Shown: positions 7,963-16,914, counted from the first letter of the stretch. The stretch: DNA of 64,000 nt from Streptomyces harbinensis (GCF_900116145.1 NZ_FPAB01000007.1:219316-283315); one strand, 5' to 3'. Notes: a model not told the origin generated them from the sequence alone. Program-made: numbers and translations.

Positions 7963-8936
7963 CCAGCACCGGCAAGCGATACCTCGTCACCGGCGGCGCC
8001 GGCTACGTGGGCAGCGTGGTCGCCGCCCATCTGCTGGCCGCCGGGCACCGCGTCACCGTCCTGGACGACCTCTCCACCGGCTTCCGCGAAGCCGTCCCGG
8101 CCGGCGCCGAGTTCATCGAGGGCCGGGTCCAGGACGCCGCCCGCCACCTGGACGGCGGGTACGACGCCGTGCTGCACTTCGCCGCCAGCTCGCAGGTCGG
8201 CGAGTCGGTCACCGACCCGGCGAAGTACTGGTCCAACAACGTCGGCGGCGCCATCGACCTGCTCGCCGCCATGCGTTCGGCGGGCATCGGCACCCTGGTC
8301 TTCTCCTCCACCGCGGCCGTGTACGGCGAGCCGGACACCACGCCCATCCGCGAGGACGCCGCCACCGCGCCCACCAACCCCTACGGCGCCACCAAGCTCG
8401 CCGTGGACCACATGATCACCAGCGAGGCCGCCGCCCACGGCCTGGCCGCCGTCTCGCTGCGCTACTTCAACGTGGCCGGCGCCCACGGCGCGTACGGCGA
8501 ACGGCACGAGCCCGAGAGCCACCTCATCCCGCTGGTGCTGCGCACCGCCCTGGGCCGCCGCGACTCCATCTCGGTGTTCGGCACCGACTACGCCACCCCC
8601 GACGGCACCTGCGTGCGCGACTACATCCACGTCGACGACCTCGCCGAGGCCCATCTGCTCGCCCTGACCGCCGCCCGCTCCGGCGAGCATCTGATCTGCA
8701 ACCTGGGCAACGGCAACGGCTTCTCGGTGCGCGAGGTCATCGAGACCGCCCGCAAGGTCACCGGCCGCGACATCCCCGAGACCGCGGCCGGCCGCCGGGC
8801 CGGCGACCCGGCCGTCCTGGTGGCCTCCGCCGACCGCGCCCGCGAGGTGCTGGGCTGGCGCCCCTCCCGGACCGACCTGGCCGGGATCATCGCGGACGCG
8901 TGGACGTTCGCCCGGCAGCAGGAGAGCGCGGAATGA
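7959..8936 (+). CDS. galE: UDP-glucose 4-epimerase GalE
   Basis: 325 residues. It interconverts UDP-galactose and UDP-glucose with bound NAD, closing the Leloir cycle. The Rossmann motif GGAGYVGS is near the N-terminus. The catalytic Ser/Thr lie in SSTAAVYGEP, and the Tyr-x3-Lys pair in NPYGATK. It overlaps both galT and galK by 4 bp, which indicates tight co-translation. Confidence 0.96.
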   Translation: MTSTGKRYLVTGGAGYVGSVVAAHLLAAGHRVTVLDDLSTGFREAVPAGAEFIEGRVQDAARHLDGGYDAVLHFAASSQVGESVTDPAKYWSNNVGGAIDLLAAMRSAGIGTLVFSSTAAVYGEPDTTPIREDAATAPTNPYGATKLAVDHMITSEAAAHGLAAVSLRYFNVAGAHGAYGERHEPESHLIPLVLRTALGRRDSISVFGTDYATPDGTCVRDYIHVDDLAEAHLLALTAARSGEHLICNLGNGNGFSVREVIETARKVTGRDIPETAAGRRAGDPAVLVASADRAREVLGWRPSRTDLAGIIADAWTFARQQESAE

Positions 8937-10099
8937 CCACCGAGGACGTCGCCGGCCTGGCCGCCGAGCACGAGCGGCTGTACGGGAGCGCGCCGGAGGG
9001 CATATGGACGGCCCCCGGGCGGGTCAACCTGATCGGTGAGCACACCGACTACAACGACGGCTTCGTCATGCCGCTCGCCCTGCCGCACAGCGCGACCGCC
9101 ACCGTCTCCCGGCGTGCCGACGGCGTACTGCGCGTCCACTCCCGCGAGATCGGCACCCCGCCGGCCGTCGTCGACCCGGCCTCCCTCGCTCCCGGCTCGG
9201 TCACCGGCTGGGCCGCCTACCCGGCCGGCGTGGTGTGGGCGCTGCGCGAGGCCGGCCACCGCGTCGGCGGCGCCGACCTGCACGTCGCCTCCGACGTACC
9301 GGTCGGCGCGGGCCTGTCCTCCTCGGCCGCTCTGGAGGTGGTCACGGCGCTGGCGCTGAGCGAGCTGTACGGTCTCGGGCTCGGCCACGAGGACCTGGCC
9401 CGGATCGGACAGCGGGCGGAGAACGGCTTCGTGGGCGCCCCCACCGGCATCCTGGACCAGATGGCCTCGGCCTGCTGCGCCGAGGGCCACGCCCTGCACC
9501 TGGACACCCGCGATCTGTCCCAGCGGCAGATCCCCTTCGACCTGGCCGCCGAGGGGCTGCGGCTGCTGGTGGTGGACACCCAGGTCAAGCACGCGCACGC
9601 GGACGGGGCCTACGGCAGGCGCCGGGCCTCCTGCGAGGCGGGCGCGGCGGCCCTGGGGGTGCGGGCGCTGCGCGACATCCCGTTCGCGGACCTGGACGCG
9701 GCGCTGGCCCGGATCGAGGACGCGGAGGTACGCCGCCGGGTGCGGCACGTGGTCACCGAGAACCACCGGGTGGAGCGGGTGGTGGCCCTGCTGGACGCGG
9801 GCCGGGTCCGGGACATCGGGCCGCTGCTGGCCGAGGGGCACGCCTCGCTGCGCGACGACTTCGAGGTCTCCTGCCCGGAACTCGACCTGGCCGTTCAGGC
9901 GTCGGCGTCGGCCGGTGCGCTGGGCGCCCGGATGACGGGCGGGGGCTTCGGCGGTTCGGCCATCGTGCTGGTGGAGGAGGACGCGGCGGAAGCGATCGGC
10001 AAGGCCGTGTCGGACGCCTTCGCGGTGGCCGGGCACACCGCCCCGCGGATCTTCACCGCCATCCCGTCGCCGGGCGCGCGGAGGCTGCCCGTACGCTGA
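8933..10099 (+). CDS. galK: Galactokinase GalK
   Basis: 388 residues, a GHMP kinase that makes galactose 1-phosphate from galactose and ATP. The galactokinase signature GRVNLIGEHTDYNDGF is at about residues 26-41. The ATP loop is PVGAGLSSSAALEVV, and the C-terminal GHMP motif is MTGGGFGGSAI. The ATG overlaps the galE stop codon. An inverted repeat begins 4 bp after its stop codon and may end the gal transcript. Confidence 0.96.
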   Translation: MTTEDVAGLAAEHERLYGSAPEGIWTAPGRVNLIGEHTDYNDGFVMPLALPHSATATVSRRADGVLRVHSREIGTPPAVVDPASLAPGSVTGWAAYPAGVVWALREAGHRVGGADLHVASDVPVGAGLSSSAALEVVTALALSELYGLGLGHEDLARIGQRAENGFVGAPTGILDQMASACCAEGHALHLDTRDLSQRQIPFDLAAEGLRLLVVDTQVKHAHADGAYGRRRASCEAGAAALGVRALRDIPFADLDAALARIEDAEVRRRVRHVVTENHRVERVVALLDAGRVRDIGPLLAEGHASLRDDFEVSCPELDLAVQASASAGALGARMTGGGFGGSAIVLVEEDAAEAIGKAVSDAFAVAGHTAPRIFTAIPSPGARRLPVR

Positions 10100-10102
10100 T
10101 CG

Positions 10103-10126
10103 CCGTTCAACTCGCTTATTGAACGG
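10103..10126. promoter_or_regulatory. 8-bp inverted repeat between galK and the next gene
   Basis: CCGTTCAA (10103-10110) and TTGAACGG (10119-10126) are perfect inverted arms around an 8-nt spacer. No T-run follows. It could be a weak terminator for galK or an operator for the small gene that starts 9 bp later. Confidence 0.45.
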
Positions 10127-10134
10127 GAGAGTTA

Positions 10135-10410
10135 GTGATCGGCGACGTCCGCACGACGGAAGAGGAACAGCGCTATCGCACGGTGCTGATGGAGCACATC
10201 GCCGCGGAGCTGGAGGAGAAGAGCTGGGCCAGGTGCCCGGCGTACTCCCCGGAGGAGCGCACCCGGCTCACCGAGGTGGCCCGGGCGCTGTGCGTGCGTC
10301 TGGACCGGCCGGTACGGGTCGATGTCCAGGACGCCTACTCTGTGCTCTTCTCCTTCGACCGCGGCGCCTCGGAGGCGGGTCAGCTCGACGTGGGGCGCTT
10401 GTCCCTCTGA
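10135..10410 (+). CDS. Small acidic hypothetical protein
   Basis: 91 residues from a GTG preceded by GGGAGA. It is hydrophilic and rich in Glu and Arg, with a mostly helical look (EEEQRYRTVLMEHIAAELEEK) and a C-terminal VRVDVQDAYSVLFSFD that could be a beta hairpin. There is no signal peptide or membrane helix. It overlaps the end of the convergent sterol-desaturase-like gene by 31 bp. I do not recognise a family. Codon use fits a real gene, but the start and function are uncertain. Confidence 0.6.
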   Translation: MIGDVRTTEEEQRYRTVLMEHIAAELEEKSWARCPAYSPEERTRLTEVARALCVRLDRPVRVDVQDAYSVLFSFDRGASEAGQLDVGRLSL

Positions 10411-11273
10411 CGGAACGGGTGCAGCATGCTGGCGACCACCGCGTCGGTCGGGGGGAACGACGCGGGGTCGTGCAGCCCGACCCGGTCGGGCCGGCGCCCG
10501 GGGTACCAGGTGAAGCTGCCGAACAGCGTGTCCCAGATGGACAGATCACTGCCGTAGTGGCCGGCCTCGGACAGCTCCGTGCTGTGGTGCAGCCGGTGCT
10601 GCTCGGGGTTGGCGAGGATGTACCCGACCCAGCCGGTGCTCACCTCGATGTTGGCGTGCACGAAGAAGCCCTGCGCGACGACGAACAGGCCGACCGCGAA
10701 CACCGCCTCGGCGGAGAACCCGGCCAGGGCCAGGGCGAGTTGCACGATCCCCTGGGAGATCATGATGTCAAGGACGTGATTGACGCCGTTGTTGGCCACG
10801 TTCACCTTGTCCGGTGCGTGGTGCACGCCGTGCAGCCGCCACAGGTACTTGTTGGTGTGGCCCCAGCGGTGGATGAGGTAGCTGGCGAGTGAGCCGAGCA
10901 GCACGGCCAGCGGGATCTCGACGGCGAGCCCGAACCGCGGCACGTCGGGCGAGAGCCGCTGCACGCCCGCCAGTACGGCGAGTTCGGCGATGACGCTGCC
11001 GATGGTGGTGAGGAGGTAGTAGAGGCCGTACCGGCCCCACTCGCGGCGGCTGGGGTGCCAGTCGGGGTTGTGCGGGATCAGCCGCTCCAGGATGGCCAGA
11101 TAGGCGATCGTGCCGATGAGGAACGGCATGCTGGCGGTGCTCAGGTCCCAGCCGAAGGCGAGGGTGGACCAGACCGTTGCGACAAGCGCGATCAGAAGAA
11201 AGGGATACGCGGCCTTGCGCAGCAGAAGACGTGATCGGATAGGGACAAATTCTGTCTTGGCGAGAGTGTCCAC
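10380..11273 (-). CDS. Sterol desaturase / fatty acid hydroxylase family membrane protein
   Basis: About 297 residues from a GTG at 11273. It is a membrane di-iron enzyme with several hydrophobic helices. The histidine clusters of the superfamily are present: LIHRWGHTNKYLWRLHGVHH in the middle and ANPEQHRLHHS later. The substrate cannot be told from sequence; related proteins hydroxylate or desaturate sterols, carotenoids or fatty acids. The frame stays open upstream to 11435. The GTG is preferred because it begins the conserved part and TAACAT lies 5 nt upstream, suggesting a leaderless mRNA. The start is the weakest part of this call. Confidence 0.82.
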   Translation of the reverse strand: MDTLAKTEFVPIRSRLLLRKAAYPFLLIALVATVWSTLAFGWDLSTASMPFLIGTIAYLAILERLIPHNPDWHPSRREWGRYGLYYLLTTIGSVIAELAVLAGVQRLSPDVPRFGLAVEIPLAVLLGSLASYLIHRWGHTNKYLWRLHGVHHAPDKVNVANNGVNHVLDIMISQGIVQLALALAGFSAEAVFAVGLFVVAQGFFVHANIEVSTGWVGYILANPEQHRLHHSTELSEAGHYGSDLSIWDTLFGSFTWYPGRRPDRVGLHDPASFPPTDAVVASMLHPFRQRDKRPTSS

Positions 11274-11599
11274 GGCGGATGTTACCCAGAGGGCTGATAT
11301 ACCACCCCTCCATCGGATAAGAGCGTTTATCTGATGAATAGCGGACGATGGGTGTGCGCCCCGCAGGGCACGGCGCTTCCCACGGCGTGCGATCCCGTCT
11401 TCGCACGGCTTTCCGGGATGGCCGACTTCCGTCAAACCCCTTCACCCAGACGTTTCCGCCCGTACATTGGAGGGACAGCATCGGTGGGGGCCGACAGCTG
11501 TTTTTCAGGGGGCGAGAGCGGTGGGTGCTACGGGACGGCGGCGGCCGTACCCGAACGCGCCCACCAGGCCCGCCCGTTCGCGTCAGGGGGCGGAATCCA
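11274..11599. other. Intergenic region between divergent genes
   Basis: 326 bp. It contains an imperfect inverted repeat at 11313-11334 (TCGGATAA, 6-nt spacer, TTATCTGA, one mismatch). This lies upstream of both the desaturase-like gene and the response regulator and could bind a repressor. No gene is supported here. Confidence 0.5.
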
Positions 11600-12250
11600 G
11601 TGGATCGCATACGCGTGTTGGTGGTGGACGAGCACCGCATCTTCGCCGAGTCGCTGGCCACCGCGCTCACGGCCGAGACGGATGTGGAAGCGGCGGCCGT
11701 GGGCACGGTCCCCGCGGCGGTGCACCAGTTGGAACGGGCGGCCTACGACGTCCTGCTGCTGGACGTGGACATGGCCGAGGCGCAGACCCTGCTGACCCTG
11801 GTCCGCGAGCGCCACGGTGAGCTGCGCCCCGTGATGCTCGCGACGTACGACGATCCGCGCCGCGCCGCCCAGACGCTCACCGCCGGCGCCAACGCCTGGG
11901 TGGCCAAGGACAGTTCGCTGGCGCGGCTGCTGGTGGTGGTGCGCGGTGTGCTGCGCGAGGAGACCCATGTGCCGCCGGCCCTGCTGACCGGCGTCTTACG
12001 CGAGCTGACCCACGACCGGCGCAACCGCACCGAGCACCAGCGGCTGGTCGCCTCGCTGACCCCCAGGGAACTGGAGGTGCTGCGCTGCATGCTCTCGGGC
12101 CTGGGCCGCAAGGCGGTCGCCGAGCGGCTGTACCTCTCCCCGCACACGGTGCGCACCCACATGCAGAACGTCCTCGGCAAGCTCGGCGTCCACTCCACAC
12201 TCGCCGCCGTGGCCCTCGCCCGCCGCGCGGGCGTCCCCCCGGCCGACTGA
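11600..12250 (+). CDS. NarL/LuxR-family response regulator
   Basis: 216 residues. The receiver domain has the acidic residue at D10 (VLVVDEH), the phospho-accepting D55 (LLLDVD) and the conserved lysine (VAKDSS). The C-terminal LuxR helix-turn-helix is LTPRELEVLRCMLSGLG followed by SPHTVRTHMQNVLGKLG. Unlike the regulator at 5.5 kb, all phosphorylation residues are present. No sensor kinase is adjacent, so the partner is elsewhere. The GTG at 11600 is chosen because it directly starts the receiver fold and CAGGGGGCGG lies upstream. The frame is open further upstream. Confidence 0.88.
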   Translation: MDRIRVLVVDEHRIFAESLATALTAETDVEAAAVGTVPAAVHQLERAAYDVLLLDVDMAEAQTLLTLVRERHGELRPVMLATYDDPRRAAQTLTAGANAWVAKDSSLARLLVVVRGVLREETHVPPALLTGVLRELTHDRRNRTEHQRLVASLTPRELEVLRCMLSGLGRKAVAERLYLSPHTVRTHMQNVLGKLGVHSTLAAVALARRAGVPPAD

Positions 12251-12291
12251 CCCGGGCCGTGGCCACGGCGACGTGGCGGTGGCGGTGGCGG

Positions 12292-12711
12292 TCAGCCGCA
12301 GTCCATCATCAGAGAGCGGATCTCCGAGTTCAGCGCGAGGTCGGTCATCGGGCCACTGGCCCACTGGCTGTCCCCGCCGAACTCCTCCTCGGAGAAGACG
12401 ACGACCCCGCAGTCGTGCACCGCCGGGATCGGGGTGCGGACCGAGTTCGCGGTGAAGGCCGGGTCGATCACCTCCTCGTCGGCGAACTCGATCTCCTGGA
12501 CATGCCACTCGTCCCGCTCGTTCCAGCCCCAGCCGACCGTCATCCGGACCCGGTGGACGATCTCGCCCTGGGCGGTCGGTTCGGCGTAGAAACAGACCTC
12601 GTCGAATCCGCACGGGACGGACTCCTGCTGCACGGCCTGCGCGGCGGGAGCGAGCGTCACGGGCAGGGCGAGCAGGGCGGCCAGCGGGAGGGCCAGGCGG
12701 GTGGCGCGCAT
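12292..12711 (-). CDS. Secreted four-cysteine protein, peptidase-inhibitor-like (copy A)
   Basis: 139 residues with a signal peptide (MRATRLALPLAALLALP, Ala-rich cleavage near residue 27). The mature part has four cysteines: CGFDEVC near the start, one in HDCGV and one in the C-terminal DCG. The pattern C-x5-C followed by aromatic residues and GE recalls I36-type streptomycete peptidase inhibitors, but this is only a resemblance. The downstream neighbour at 12763-13188 is clearly a paralogue with the same cysteines and the same last three residues. The pair arose by tandem duplication. Confidence 0.75.
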   Translation of the reverse strand: MRATRLALPLAALLALPVTLAPAAQAVQQESVPCGFDEVCFYAEPTAQGEIVHRVRMTVGWGWNERDEWHVQEIEFADEEVIDPAFTANSVRTPIPAVHDCGVVVFSEEEFGGDSQWASGPMTDLALNSEIRSLMMDCG

Positions 12712-12762
12712 GCGGGGGACTCCTCGGGGTGGGGGTGCGTGGGTACGAAGGTGCTCATGGCG

Positions 12763-13188
12763 TCAGCCGCAGTCCATGACCAGGGAGCCGACCGGGGAGT
12801 CCGGGGCCAGGTTCACCAGGAACGAGCCCACCCACTGGGCGTCTCCCTCGCCGCCCTGGTGCGGTTCGGAGTAGACCCCGATGGCGCAGTCCGTCACGGC
12901 CGGCAGCGGGCCGCGTGCGGAACTGGCCACGAACGGCGGGTCGATGGACTCGACATCGGCGAACCCGATCCGCCACGGCTCCCACTCGCCCTCCTCCGAC
13001 TGGGTCCAGGTCACGGTCAGCGGCGTCCGGTAGACGATCTCGCCGCCGCCGTCCGGCTCGGAGTAGAAACAGAGTTCGTTGTGCCCGCAGGGGACGAGGT
13101 CATCCGGCTGGGCGGCTGCCTGGGTCACCGGAACCAGGGTGAGAGCGGCCACGGCCGCCAGCGGAAGGGATACGCGGGTGGCGCGCAT
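12763..13188 (-). CDS. Secreted four-cysteine protein, peptidase-inhibitor-like (copy B)
   Basis: 141 residues, a paralogue of the protein encoded just downstream at 12292-12711. It has a signal peptide (MRATRVSLPLAAVAALTL). It keeps CGHNELC, a third Cys in TDCAI and the terminal DCG, so two disulfides are plausible. The shared core is ELCFYSEP..GGEIVYR. The two genes lie 51 bp apart in the same direction and probably form one transcript. The target, if it is an inhibitor, is unknown. Confidence 0.75.
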   Translation of the reverse strand: MRATRVSLPLAAVAALTLVPVTQAAAQPDDLVPCGHNELCFYSEPDGGGEIVYRTPLTVTWTQSEEGEWEPWRIGFADVESIDPPFVASSARGPLPAVTDCAIGVYSEPHQGGEGDAQWVGSFLVNLAPDSPVGSLVMDCG

Positions 13189-13302
13189 GCGGTGGTGCTC
13201 CTCGGGTGTGGGGGAACGTACCCGCCCATGCCCTCACGCCGGGCCGGCGACCGGGAGCCCACACGCCGCGCGGTCACCCGCACGGAGACCGCGAATGGGG
13301 GG

Positions 13303-14268
13303 CTACGGCACCAGCCGGGGGATCGCCCGGACGTATGCCACCATTCCCACGACCTCCACCAGGGTCTGGGTCACCACGATCACGGCGGCGACCGCCAGGG
13401 CGTCGGGGAGGGCGAGGGCCAGGGGCAGGACGACCAGGGAGTTGCGGGTGGCGCCGGTGAAGACGATGGCGCGGGCGTCCGGGGTGGTGAGCCGGAAGAG
13501 CCGGGCGACGGCCCGGCCGGCGAAGGCCATCACCAGCAGGAAGAGGACGTAGAACGGCACCACGCGGGCCACGTCGCCGGCGCTGTCCCCGAGCTTGGGG
13601 AGCTGCGAGGCGACCACCGTCAGCAGTGTGGCGGCCATCAGCGGCACCATGGCGGTCCCCACCGCCTCGCTCACCCGCCGCCCGGCGGGCCGGCGCGCGG
13701 CCCATGCCTGGGTGAGCCAGGCGAGGGCGAGCGGGCCGGCGATCAGGACGATGAACGCCTCGACGAACGGCCCGGGTTCGATCACATCGCCCAGCCCGGA
13801 GCCGAGAAACAGCAGCAGGAAGCCGGGCAGCAGCACCAACTGGGCGAGCAGCAGCAGCGGGGTGGCCGCCAGCAGCCGCTCGGCGCTGCCGCCGGCCAGT
13901 CCGCTGAAGACGATCACGTAGTCGACGCACGGGGCGAGCAGCACCAGCAGCACGCCCAGGCGCACCGCCCGGTCGGCGGGCAGGAAGGGGAACAGGGCGG
14001 CGACGACCAGCGGCACCACCGCGAAGTTCACCACGAGCGCCGCCGCCAGGAACCGGCCGGCCCGCAGCGAGCGCAGCAGCTGGGCCGCGGGCACCTGGAG
14101 GAACGTCACGTACAGCAGGGCGGCGAGCACCGGGTTGATCGCGTGTTCCAGCGACGGCCCCGCCCCCGGAGCCACCCACCCCGCCAGGGCCCCGGCGGCC
14201 AGGGCGCCCAGATAGACGGCGACCTGGTGCCGTTCCATGGCCGCGACGGGGCCGGCTGACTGCGACAA
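13303..14268 (-). CDS. ACR3/bile acid:sodium symporter (BASS) superfamily transporter
   Basis: 321 residues with about ten hydrophobic helices. APCVDYVIVFSGLAGG and FTGATRNSLVVLPLALALP match the two crossing-helix motifs of ACR3-type arsenite exporters, the first with Cys before Asp. No arsR or arsC gene is adjacent, so the substrate could be arsenite or an organic anion. The start is TTG at 14268, supported by AAGGAG 8-9 nt upstream. An internal ATG ten codons later is the alternative. Confidence 0.8.
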   Translation of the reverse strand: MSQSAGPVAAMERHQVAVYLGALAAGALAGWVAPGAGPSLEHAINPVLAALLYVTFLQVPAAQLLRSLRAGRFLAAALVVNFAVVPLVVAALFPFLPADRAVRLGVLLVLLAPCVDYVIVFSGLAGGSAERLLAATPLLLLAQLVLLPGFLLLFLGSGLGDVIEPGPFVEAFIVLIAGPLALAWLTQAWAARRPAGRRVSEAVGTAMVPLMAATLLTVVASQLPKLGDSAGDVARVVPFYVLFLLVMAFAGRAVARLFRLTTPDARAIVFTGATRNSLVVLPLALALPDALAVAAVIVVTQTLVEVVGMVAYVRAIPRLVP

Positions 14269-14433
14269 CGTGGGTGCTCCTTTTTTGCGACGCGCGACCG
14301 GTGCCCTGGACGACCTCCCGCTCTGAGGGGGCCGCCCCGCGACGGTAGCCGAGCGCCCCGCCGTCGTCCTCGGCCGGGGCCGTCCGTCGCCCCGCCACCC
14401 CGTCGTCCCGTCGCGCCCGCCGTGCCCCGCCGG

Positions 14434-15369
14434 TCAGGCGAAGGCGTCGACTCCGGTCAGCTCGGCGGACAGCGCCCACAGCCGCGCGGCCTGGTCCGGG
14501 TCGGTGGCCCACTCCCGTACCGCGTCGGGGCCGGCGATGTCGCAGTCCACGCAGTACGCCCCGCCCTCGCCCGCCAGGCGCGGGGAGGTGGCGGCCCAGA
14601 CCTGGGTGGCGGCGCCCTGGGCGGGGGTCTTGAAGTCGGTGCGGACGGTGCCGTGCTCGTCGATCCAGCCCAGCTCCGTCATCTCCTCCGTCGTCAGATG
14701 GCGCTGGAGGGTGGTCATGATGGGCCCGGGGTGCACGGAGAAGGCGCGCACGCCGGCGTCCCGGCCGAGGGTGTCCAGGTGCAGGGCGAACAGCGCGTTG
14801 GCGGTCTTGGCCTGGCCGTACGCCCGCCACTTGTCGTAGCCGTGGGTGAACTGCACATCGTCCCAGTGGATGCCGCCGCGCATGTGCCCCGCGGAGGAGA
14901 CGGCGACCACCCGGGCGCCGCCGTCCCGGGCGAGGGCGGGCCACAGCCGGTTGGCGAGGGCGTAGTGGCCGAGGTGGTTGATGGCGAACTGGGCTTCCCA
15001 GCCGTGCGGTCCGACGCGGGTCTCGGGGCAGGCCATGATGCCGGCGTTGTTGACGAGGATGTCGGCGGACCGGTCGGAGGCCAGGAAGGCGTCGGCGAAG
15101 CGCCGGATGCTCTCCAGGTCGGCGAGGTCGAGTTCGGCGACCTCGGCGTGGCCGTCGAGTGCCTTCTCGGCCGTCCCGGGCCGCCGGGCGGCGACGACGA
15201 CATGGGCGCCCGCGCCGGCGAGCGCGCGGGTGGTCTCAAGGCCGAGCCCGGCGTAGCCACCGGTGACGACCGCGAGTTTCCCGGAGAGGTCGATCCCCCG
15301 CAGGACGTCCTCGGCCGTGCTGTGGGCGCCGAACCCCGAACCGATGTGCTGCTGTGCGGTGGTGGTCAT
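14434..15369 (-). CDS. Short-chain dehydrogenase/reductase (SDR), retinol-dehydrogenase-like
   Basis: 311 residues, classical SDR fold. The cofactor motif TGGYAGLG is at about residues 36-43 and NNAG at about 107-110. The catalytic Ser is in VAVSSAG and the Tyr-x3-Lys in YGQAK. AARR after strand 2 suggests NADP preference. The length and the C-terminal domain match the retinol dehydrogenase/protochlorophyllide reductase-like branch common in actinobacteria. The physiological substrate is unknown. The gene ends 165 bp after the transporter and is followed by tamR in the same direction. Confidence 0.88.
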   Translation of the reverse strand: MTTTAQQHIGSGFGAHSTAEDVLRGIDLSGKLAVVTGGYAGLGLETTRALAGAGAHVVVAARRPGTAEKALDGHAEVAELDLADLESIRRFADAFLASDRSADILVNNAGIMACPETRVGPHGWEAQFAINHLGHYALANRLWPALARDGGARVVAVSSAGHMRGGIHWDDVQFTHGYDKWRAYGQAKTANALFALHLDTLGRDAGVRAFSVHPGPIMTTLQRHLTTEEMTELGWIDEHGTVRTDFKTPAQGAATQVWAATSPRLAGEGGAYCVDCDIAGPDAVREWATDPDQAARLWALSAELTGVDAFA

Positions 15370-15416
15370 CCCCTCACCGTACGAGCGGGAGCGCGCTCGA
15401 AGTCAACGTTTTCCGG

Positions 15417-15908
15417 TCAGGTGTTGTCGAAGGGGGCGGTGAGGGTCCGGAGCAGGGTGGCCAGGTTCTGCCGCTCGGGGGCGGTGAGGCCGTCCAGGAT
15501 GGCGCGCTCCTGGTCGAGGAGGCCGGCCAGGGCGGCGTCGGCGTGCTGGCGTCCGGCGGGGGTGAGGCGGACCAGGACGCCGCGCCGGTCGCTGGGGTCG
15601 GGGAGGCGTTCGACGAGGCCGCGTTTGGCGAGCCGGTCGATGCGGTTGGTCATGGTGCCGGAGGTGACGAGGGTCTGGGTGAGCAGCGCGCCGGGGGAGA
15701 GCTGGTACGGGGTGCCGGCCCGCCGCAGTGCGGTGAGCACGTCGAATTCCCAGGTCTCCAGTTGGTGTTCGGCGAACACCTGGCGGCGGGCGCGGTCGAG
15801 GTGGCGGGCCAGCCTGCTGACGCGGCTCAGCACCTCCAGCGGCTCCACGTCGAGATCGGGGCGCTCCCGACGCCAGGCCGCGACCAGTCGATCGACCTCG
15901 TCCTTCAT
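15417..15908 (-). CDS. tamR: MarR-family regulator, probable TamR
   Basis: 163 residues, a winged-helix MarR dimer. The HTH is LSPGALLTQTLVTSGTMTNRIDRLAKRGLV and the wing is DPSDRRGVLVRLT. The N-terminal helix extension (KDEVDRLVAAWRRERPDLDVEPLEV) fits the TamR/HucR-like group. It is divergent from the trans-aconitate methyltransferase gene, the arrangement described for tamR-tam of S. coelicolor, where the regulator responds to citrate, aconitate and isocitrate. The shared spacer carries a near-palindromic operator. The ATG at 15908 starts the conserved N-terminus. Confidence 0.85.
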   Translation of the reverse strand: MKDEVDRLVAAWRRERPDLDVEPLEVLSRVSRLARHLDRARRQVFAEHQLETWEFDVLTALRRAGTPYQLSPGALLTQTLVTSGTMTNRIDRLAKRGLVERLPDPSDRRGVLVRLTPAGRQHADAALAGLLDQERAILDGLTAPERQNLATLLRTLTAPFDNT

Positions 15909-15956
15909 GCAAGGCAGTGTAGTAGTTCTGTCGATGTGAAGTCTCTTGAAGCCGTT

Positions 15957-15974
15957 TATCTTGACATCGAGATA
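15957..15974. promoter_or_regulatory. TamR/MarR operator between tamR and tam
   Basis: TATCTTGACATCGAGATA is an 18-bp near-palindrome with one mismatched pair. A weaker related sequence around TCGATGT (about 15928-15945) may be a second site. It lies 23 bp before the tam start and 49 bp before the tamR start, where one bound dimer could block both promoters. Confidence 0.7.
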
Positions 15975-15996
15975 GCTGAGCGTGCAGGGTCGTGGC

Positions 15997-16803
15997 ATGA
16001 ACGATCTCTGGGACCCCGGCCAGTACCGCCACTTCGGTGACCACCGCACCCGCCCGCTGCGCGACCTGCTCGCCCGGCTGCCCCGGCTGACCGGCCGGCC
16101 CCGCGTCGCCGACCTCGGCTGCGGCCCCGGCGCGCCCACCCGGCTGCTCGCCCAGCACCTGCCCGGCGCCGTGATCACCGGCTACGACTCCTCACCCGCC
16201 ATGCTCGCCGAGGCCGCCGCGTACGCCGGAGACACGCCCGGCGGCGGCTCGGTGGACTTCGCCCGCGCCGATCTGGCCGCGTGGGCCCCCGAGCCGCGCA
16301 CCTATCGGCTGATCCTCTCCAACGCCGCCCTCCAGTGGGTGCCGGACCACGCCGCCCGCTTCCCGCGCTGGATCGCCGCGCTGGAGCCCGGCGGCGTCCT
16401 CGCCTTCCAGGTGCCGGGCAACTTCGGCGCCCCCAGCCACACCCTGATGCGCGAACTGGCCGCCGACGGGCCCTGGCGCGACCGGCTCGCGGGCGTCCTG
16501 CGCACCGGCGACCCGGTGGACACCCCCGCCGGCTACTACGCCGCCCTGGCCGGTCTCGGCTGCGCCGTGGACGCCTGGGAGACCACCTATCTGCACCGGC
16601 TGGAGGGCGAGGACCCGGTGCTCGACTGGGTCATGGGCACCGGGCTGCGCCCCGTCCTGGCCGCGCTGGAGGACGCGCCGCAGGCCCGCGTCGACTTCCT
16701 CTTCGCCTACCGCGACGCGCTGCGCGCCGCCTACCCGCCGGAGCCGGACGGCAGCACGCTCTTCCCCTTCCGCCGCATCTTCGTGGTGGCGGTGGCGCCC
16801 TGA
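15997..16803 (+). CDS. tam: trans-Aconitate 2-methyltransferase
   Basis: 268 residues, class I SAM-dependent methyltransferase. It methylates trans-aconitate, a by-product that inhibits aconitase. The N-terminus MNDLWDPGQYRHF is family-typical. Motif I is VADLGCGPGAPT, and LILSNAALQWVPDH is the post-strand-4 motif seen in Tam proteins. The ATG at 15997 is used because of the N-terminal match and AGGG upstream. Together with divergent tamR and the operator, this is the oxidative-stress-responsive citrate-cycle protection unit known from Streptomyces. Confidence 0.9.
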   Translation: MNDLWDPGQYRHFGDHRTRPLRDLLARLPRLTGRPRVADLGCGPGAPTRLLAQHLPGAVITGYDSSPAMLAEAAAYAGDTPGGGSVDFARADLAAWAPEPRTYRLILSNAALQWVPDHAARFPRWIAALEPGGVLAFQVPGNFGAPSHTLMRELAADGPWRDRLAGVLRTGDPVDTPAGYYAALAGLGCAVDAWETTYLHRLEGEDPVLDWVMGTGLRPVLAALEDAPQARVDFLFAYRDALRAAYPPEPDGSTLFPFRRIFVVAVAP

Positions 16804-16914
16804 CGGCCGCCGGAGCCGGATTCCCGGCACCGGCCTGAGCGCTTCGGCAACCTTCTGATGGGTTGTGGCGACTTCCTTTCGCTGACGTCACCCCCCAACG
16901 TCGAGGAGAGAGCC

